Source: Oscillospiraceae bacterium
Lineage (GTDB): Bacteria; Bacillota; Clostridia; Oscillospirales; Oscillospiraceae
Length of the DNA: 64,000 nt
Assembly (NCBI GenBank): GCA_017461585.1
Contig: JAFTYM010000046.1
Coordinates: 1-64,000 of the forward strand
Direction of reading: 5' to 3'
The notes below the pieces were generated by a model that was not told where the DNA came from, did no database searches, and saw only the letters and a list, made by a program, of their open reading frames with translations. A program made the position numbers and the translations under genes. Every line of letters begins with the position of its first letter. The stretch's first letter is position 1. This document shows positions 60,091 through 64,000 of this stretch, piece after piece.

Positions 60091-60678
60091 ATGTTTTTTA
60101 AGAAGAAAACAGGTATCAGCTGGCTTCTCGTCTTTTTGGGAAATCCCGGTGCCAAGTATGAAAAGACCCGTCATAACGTCGGTTTCATGACAGGCGACGC
60201 TCTTTCCCAAAAGCTTAATGTAAAAATCGACCGCATAAAGTATAAGGCGCTTATCCGTCAGGCGGACATTGACGGCGAGCCTGTGCTTTTGATGAAGCCT
60301 CAGACTTATATGAACCTCAGCGGCTCTGCTGTAAAAGAGGCTATGGATTTTTACAAAATACCCTTAGACCATGTAATTGTTGTTTCCGATGATGTTTCAC
60401 TTCCCGTCGGAAAGCTTCGCGTTCGCAGAAGCGGATCTGCAGGAGGACACAACGGCCTTAAGGACATTATAGCCAAGTGCGGCGGTGACGGATTCCCCAG
60501 AGTTAAAATCGGCGTTGGTGAAAAACCCCATCCCGATTATGACATGGCAGATTGGGTGCTGTCCTCCTTTAAGGGTGACGATGCAAAGACAATCGACGAA
60601 GCAACCGAAAAGGCTGCAGACGCCGTGAGAACGATAATTCTCAAAGGCGTTGACAAGGCAATGAGTTTGTATAACTGA
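60091..60678 (+). CDS. pth: Peptidyl-tRNA hydrolase
   Basis: Recycles peptidyl-tRNA dropped by the ribosome. 195 residues: FLGNPGAKYEKTRHNVGFM (15-33) with the catalytic His28, KPQTYMNLSG and SGSAGGHNGLKDI are all typical. It has an extra N-terminal stretch of about ten residues (FFKKKTGISW) compared with the usual start. Confidence 0.95.
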   Translation: MFFKKKTGISWLLVFLGNPGAKYEKTRHNVGFMTGDALSQKLNVKIDRIKYKALIRQADIDGEPVLLMKPQTYMNLSGSAVKEAMDFYKIPLDHVIVVSDDVSLPVGKLRVRRSGSAGGHNGLKDIIAKCGGDGFPRVKIGVGEKPHPDYDMADWVLSSFKGDDAKTIDEATEKAADAVRTIILKGVDKAMSLYN

Positions 60679-60679
60679 T

Positions 60680-60716
60680 AAAAAAGATGCAGTACATTTC
60701 GTACTGCATCTTTTTT
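60680..60716. terminator. Bidirectional terminator between pth and ogt
   Basis: Perfect 16-bp stem (60680-60695 with 60701-60716), starting in six A and ending in six T, between convergent genes. Confidence 0.93.
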
Positions 60717-61173
60717 ACTTATTTTGTTCCAAATCCAGCAAAAACTTTTTAACATCAAGTCCGCCTGCGTAACCTGTGAGATTGCCGTTTGCGCCTATGA
60801 CTCTGTGACAGGGGATGATTATCGGAATGGGATTTTTGTTGTTTGCCATACCGACGGCACGGCAGGCTTTGGCGTTTCCAATTCGCTCTGCGAGAGTTTT
60901 GTATGAAACGGTCTCTCCGTAGGGGATGGTTAAAAGTTCGCGCCACACGCGATTTTGAAAGTCCGTACCGCCGAATTTAAGCGGTAGGTCGAATCTTTGC
61001 CTTTTTTTCGCAAAGTATTCATTAAGCTGAGACACCGCAGTATCTAGAAGTTCTGAAATGCCGGTTGCTGCACCACGCACTTCGCTTCCGAAAACGATAT
61101 TTGTTATGTATTCGCCCTCAGCGGCGATGGAAAGGTCGCCTATAGGGGAGGACATGGTTGTGAAGATTTTCAT
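60715..61173 (-). CDS. ogt: Methylated-DNA--protein-cysteine methyltransferase
   Basis: Suicide repair protein that takes the methyl group from O6-methylguanine onto its active Cys. 152 residues; active site PCHRVIG in the C-terminal domain, preceded by the RAVGMANNKNP helix-turn-helix region. Start placed at 61173 after GGTGATA; an ATG 18 bases upstream is less well placed. Confidence 0.94.
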   Translation of the reverse strand: MKIFTTMSSPIGDLSIAAEGEYITNIVFGSEVRGAATGISELLDTAVSQLNEYFAKKRQRFDLPLKFGGTDFQNRVWRELLTIPYGETVSYKTLAERIGNAKACRAVGMANNKNPIPIIIPCHRVIGANGNLTGYAGGLDVKKFLLDLEQNK

Positions 61174-61183
61174 ATTATCACCA

Positions 61184-61216
61184 AAAAACAAATGCCCTGC
61201 AAGATGCAGGGCATTT
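61184..61216 (-). terminator. Terminator of the dnaX-ybaB operon
   Basis: Perfect 11-bp stem (61190-61200 with 61206-61216); on the minus strand it is followed by GTTTTTTGG. Confidence 0.85.
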
Positions 61217-61221
61217 AGTAC

Positions 61222-61569
61222 TTAGAAACCGAGATTTAAGCCGCCTGTAATCTTGGACATGCTCTCGTTTGCTGCGTTCTGAGCTGTGCGGACAGCCTCG
61301 TTAACTGCTGCAACGACCATATCCTGAAGCATTTCTACATCTTCGGGGTCAACTGCTTCGGGATCGATTTCAATAGAAACAAGCTCATATTTGCCGTTGA
61401 CGGTTGCTGTAACCATGCCGCCGCCTGCCTTGGCTGTGTGAGTCTTTTCCTCCATTTCGGCCTGCATCTTCATCATTTCAGCCTGCATCTTCTGTGCCTG
61501 CTTGATCATATTCATGTTCACGCCGCCGCCACCGCCGTAGCTGCCGCCGCGGAATCCGCCTTTTGCCAT
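61222..61569 (-). CDS. YbaB/EbfC nucleoid-associated protein
   Basis: A 115-residue DNA-binding protein of the YbaB family. It begins with an unusual Gly-rich stretch (GGFRGGSYGGGGG, 3-15), then the long helix NMIKQAQKMQAEMMKMQAEMEE (split at about 19-40) and the conserved beta region with GKYELVSIEIDPEAVDPEDVEMLQD. It lies 23 bases after dnaX; the recR gene that often comes next is absent here. Confidence 0.93.
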   Translation of the reverse strand: MAKGGFRGGSYGGGGGVNMNMIKQAQKMQAEMMKMQAEMEEKTHTAKAGGGMVTATVNGKYELVSIEIDPEAVDPEDVEMLQDMVVAAVNEAVRTAQNAANESMSKITGGLNLGF

Positions 61570-61592
61570 ATATGGTCACTCCTTAAAAATTA

Positions 61593-63305
61593 TTATTCAA
61601 AACTGATTATATCAAATCTGGACAGCGCATCCAGTTTGTCAACCGCCACTTCTTCTTCGCCGTCGTCATCTGTGAGCTTAACTGCTACGTTTCTGCCCAA
61701 CACTTTTGCAGCACTCTTTTTAAGTGCAGCGATGACATCGGGTGTGTCTGCTATTGTAACGGTGAACGGGTTCTTACATTTTACCATAAGAGTGTCACCT
61801 GATACAACACCTCTTACCTCGGTTTTGTCGTTTAACATGAAAAACAAGGGCATGTCAATATCCTGCTGCGCTCCATCAAGTATGGCATCCCAGCTGTCGG
61901 AAGACGGGGGAGCATAAGTTTTTGCGGGTGCAGGCTCAGAAGCTTCAGGCTTCGAAGGGGGCGGTGCTGCTTCTTTTGTCGGTTCGGGCTGGGGCGCTGT
62001 AGGCTCATCGTCCCAGGGTGGAGCATCGTAATACTCCTGTGCAGGGGGAGGCGGCTCTTCGTCCCAGGGTGGAGCCTCAAACTCTTCGTAGAAGGGAGGC
62101 TCTTCTTCCCGTTTTTTAGGAATTGAGGTTTCCTGAACGGAAATTACGGGAGCAGCGAAGTCTCCACTTTCCAGACGCTTTTCTATGGCACCGATACGAG
62201 CTGCCAGAGAAGATACGTCGTTTGAAAGGTTTGTGTCACACATTCTCAGCAGGCAAAGCTCAACGGCGATACGTCCGGATGAAACCTCTGCCATTTCCAC
62301 CTGTGTGTTTTTCAGAATCTCGAGCCAATGCATAACCTGAGAAGGAGAAAGTCCCTTCCCCAGCTTTTTGATAGTATCTGTATCAAAAACACCGCTGATA
62401 AGTCCGCCGCAGTTTTCGGGGGACAGCATATATATAAGGATGTCTCTTGTGAGGGACAGAAGCTCGTCCACGACGGCGTTCATATCCTTGCCGTTTTTAT
62501 AAAGTGTGTCGACGGTAGAGAGTGCAGCTGCGATATTGCCGTTTTTTGCAGCGACAAACAATTTTTTTGTATCCTCGTTGCCTGCAAGGCCGATTGCGGC
62601 AACAACACGCTGAGCGTCAATTCTACCCTCTGATCCGCATTGATCCAACAGGGAGAGGGCGTCTCGCATGGCGCCGTCTGCCAGACGGGACAAAAGCTCT
62701 GCTCCGTCATCGGTAAGGTCGATTTTCTCCTGAGAAGCCACATATTTCATGCGCTTTGCGATGTCTGTGGGAAGAATTCTCTTAAAGGAAAAGCGCTGAC
62801 ATCTTGAGAGGATGGTCGCGGGAACCTTGTGAAGCTCTGTTGTTGCAAGAATGAACATCAGGTGCTCAGGGGGTTCTTCAAGAATTTTCAGCAGGGCGTT
62901 AAAAGCAGAGGTGGACAGCATGTGAACCTCGTCTACGATGTAGACACGCTTTTTAACGGATGCGGGGGAATAAACAGCCTCATCGCGCAGAGCACGGACG
63001 TTGTCAACACCGTTGTTGGAAGCTGCGTCCAGTTCTACAACATCGAGTATCGCGCCGCTCTCGATTCCGAGACAGGAGGGACACTTGTTGCAGGGGTTGC
63101 CGTCCACGGGATTTTCGCAGTTTACGGCGCGTGAGAGTATTTTTGCGCAAGTAGTCTTACCTGTACCTCTTGTGCCCACGAAAAGATATGCGTGGGAAAG
63201 ACGGCCGGAGGACACCTGACGTTTTAAGGTTTCTGTTATGTGGTCCTGACCTATGACATCGTCAAAGGCACGGGGACGCCATTTTCTGTATAATGCCTGA
63301 TACAT
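61593..63305 (-). CDS. dnaX: DNA polymerase III gamma/tau subunit DnaX
   Basis: Clamp-loader ATPase. 570 residues: LYRKWRPRAFDDVIGQ at the start, Walker A GTRGTGKT (about 45-52), a four-Cys zinc module (CENP ... CNKCPSC), DEVHML Walker B and the SRC sensor motif. After about residue 360 comes a domain III region, then a Pro/Glu-rich linker with two PPWDEEP/PPWDDEP repeats and a C-terminal tau-like part. The ATG at 63305 follows AAGGTGA; the frame runs on upstream into the SRP RNA, which is not coding. Confidence 0.96.
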   Translation of the reverse strand: MYQALYRKWRPRAFDDVIGQDHITETLKRQVSSGRLSHAYLFVGTRGTGKTTCAKILSRAVNCENPVDGNPCNKCPSCLGIESGAILDVVELDAASNNGVDNVRALRDEAVYSPASVKKRVYIVDEVHMLSTSAFNALLKILEEPPEHLMFILATTELHKVPATILSRCQRFSFKRILPTDIAKRMKYVASQEKIDLTDDGAELLSRLADGAMRDALSLLDQCGSEGRIDAQRVVAAIGLAGNEDTKKLFVAAKNGNIAAALSTVDTLYKNGKDMNAVVDELLSLTRDILIYMLSPENCGGLISGVFDTDTIKKLGKGLSPSQVMHWLEILKNTQVEMAEVSSGRIAVELCLLRMCDTNLSNDVSSLAARIGAIEKRLESGDFAAPVISVQETSIPKKREEEPPFYEEFEAPPWDEEPPPPAQEYYDAPPWDDEPTAPQPEPTKEAAPPPSKPEASEPAPAKTYAPPSSDSWDAILDGAQQDIDMPLFFMLNDKTEVRGVVSGDTLMVKCKNPFTVTIADTPDVIAALKKSAAKVLGRNVAVKLTDDDGEEEVAVDKLDALSRFDIISFE

Positions 63306-63332
63306 TAATTTCACCTTATCATGGAAAAATAA

Positions 63333-63629
63333 GCGGCGCAGGGCAAGACCGCACACCGACCTTCGAAAATGTGATATATCCGTTACGCGGGCGGCTGACT
63401 CAGAGCCGGCAGCCTCGCGGCACACGTAAGGTTTCGCTTAATGCTGCTCGGTTCCCCGCCTGACATGGTTCACGAATTTACGTTGCGCGAGACCGGCTCG
63501 TCAACGCTGCCCACCCGTGGCAGACAATACATCACAGTTCCTTGGGGCGGAATTCATTCCTGCTGTAGCGGGTTGCAGGTTACAGGGCACCGCTAACTCC
63601 CCAACTAGTGCGGCCTTGCCCCGCGCCGC
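63333..63629 (-). ncRNA. ffs: Signal recognition particle RNA, large bacterial type
   Basis: On the minus strand the ends pair (GCGGCGCGGGGCAAGGCC at the 5' end with GGTCTTGCCCTGCGCCGC at the 3' end). The Alu part has GTTGGGGAGTTAGCGGTGCCCTGTAACC-like blocks (63590-63611 region), and domain IV has GTCAGG-CGG-GGAA-CCG-AGCAGC (63448-63469 region), with the GGAA tetraloop and the Ffh-binding internal loop. About 297 bases, so it includes the Alu domain as in Bacillus. Position upstream of dnaX is the usual Firmicutes one. Confidence 0.93.
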
Positions 63630-63658
63630 ATTCGTTGCCTCGGGGTAAAGACTTATAT

Positions 63659-63687
63659 ATTATACTACGAGTTATGCAGTTTATCAA
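63659..63687 (-). promoter_or_regulatory. Promoter of the SRP RNA gene
   Basis: Minus-strand TTGATA (63682-63687), 17-base spacer, TATAAT (63659-63664), starting transcription about 20 bases before the mature 5' end. Confidence 0.85.
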
Positions 63688-63695
63688 CTAAAATT

Positions 63696-64000
63696 TTAAA
63701 CTGCAGGGTTTGCGCTTATAAATGCAACAAGCTCATCAACGGCTGATTCCTGTGTTGCCCAGCTTGTGCAGAAGCGGATCACACAGTCGCCGTTTGCGCG
63801 GCGCTCAAAGAGAGAGCAGGAGAACTTTTCCTGAACTTTTTTGACAAACTCTTCGCTTACAACAACAAACTGCTGGTTTGTGGGAGAATCAAAAGCCATA
63901 GTAAAGCCGTTTTCAACAAATGCGTTTTTAATGCGCTTTGCGAGATCATCAGCATATTTTGAGATCTGCCAATAGATGCCTGTCTCAAGCAGAGCTTCAA
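63696..64000 (-). CDS. Low-specificity threonine aldolase-like protein, C-terminal part
   Basis: The last 101 residues of a gene running off the right edge. The fragment (LLETGIYWQISKYADDLA ... FTMAFDSPTNQQFVVV ... VIRFCTSWATQESAVDELV) matches the C-terminal domain of fold-type I PLP beta-eliminating lyases such as low-specificity L-threonine aldolase, which cleave threonine to glycine and acetaldehyde. The PLP lysine is outside the window, so the exact enzyme cannot be confirmed. Confidence 0.82.
   Translation of the reverse strand, partial: EALLETGIYWQISKYADDLAKRIKNAFVENGFTMAFDSPTNQQFVVVSEEFVKKVQEKFSCSLFERRANGDCVIRFCTSWATQESAVDELVAFISANPAV

Noticed and set aside
63306..63425. N-terminal extension of dnaX by 40 codons
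   Set aside because: The extension runs into the SRP RNA gene; the internal ATG starts the conserved MYQALYRKWRP block.

Overview
The window is typical chromosomal DNA of an anaerobic, spore-forming member of the Clostridia, most likely a gut or rumen Oscillospirales/Ruminococcaceae-type organism. The evidence is a Firmicutes-style S10-spc-alpha ribosomal cluster, sporulation genes (a pro-sigma-K gene and spoVAC), T-box leaders, a large-type SRP RNA upstream of dnaX, ferredoxin-dependent 2-oxoacid metabolism and a B12-dependent ethanolamine microcompartment. Genus assignment is inference; no rRNA gene is present.

Layout. 1-7.9 kb (minus): a housekeeping operon gdpP-rplI-dnaB-tilS-hpt-ftsH from a good sigma-A promoter. 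8.0-11.2 kb (plus): a ferrous iron uptake locus (feoA, feoB, a Cys-rich membrane peptide, a membrane-anchored HMA protein) carrying four TTAG-N6-CTAA palindromes; a polyferredoxin lies convergent to it. 11.6-21.5 kb (plus): two T-box leaders, each followed by an XRE-cupin-acyl-CoA synthetase fusion; the second runs on into a P-loop ATPase, a four-subunit 2-oxoacid:ferredoxin oxidoreductase and a branched-chain aminotransferase. 21.6-27.5 kb: a small lipoprotein, then dnaE, a TPR protein and a flavin-reductase-like protein on the minus strand. 27.6-37.7 kb (plus): a compact eut operon (iron ADH, eutA, B, C, L, aldehyde dehydrogenase, eutM, eutT, pduL-type phosphotransacylase, an unknown, eutN, eutH). 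37.8-39.2 kb: sigK and an unknown membrane protein. 39.3-55.4 kb (plus): S10-spc-alpha cluster with secY, adk, map, infA and rpoA. 55.4-64 kb: solitary spoVAC, a YtrA-type GntR/ABC transporter operon (minus), prs-pth (plus), then ogt, ybaB, dnaX, SRP RNA and the 3' end of a threonine-aldolase-like gene (minus).

The most notable system is at 11.8-21.4 kb. The two T-box leaders read as AUC (Ile) and GUA (Val) at the specifier position, and the genes they control can be assembled into a route from branched-chain volatile fatty acids to amino acids: acyl-CoA ligation (2-methylbutyrate, isobutyrate), ferredoxin-driven reductive carboxylation to the 2-oxoacid, and transamination. T-box control argues that the oxidoreductase works in the biosynthetic direction. 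The fusion of a DNA-binding domain and a cupin to the ligase is itself unusual.

In the eut locus, ethanolamine enters through EutH, is split by EutBC (reactivated by EutA, cofactor from EutT) inside a shell of EutL/M/N, and acetaldehyde goes to acetyl-CoA, acetyl phosphate and ethanol. The usual Firmicutes regulators EutVW are not in the window. No CRISPR array, tRNA, IS element or prophage was seen.
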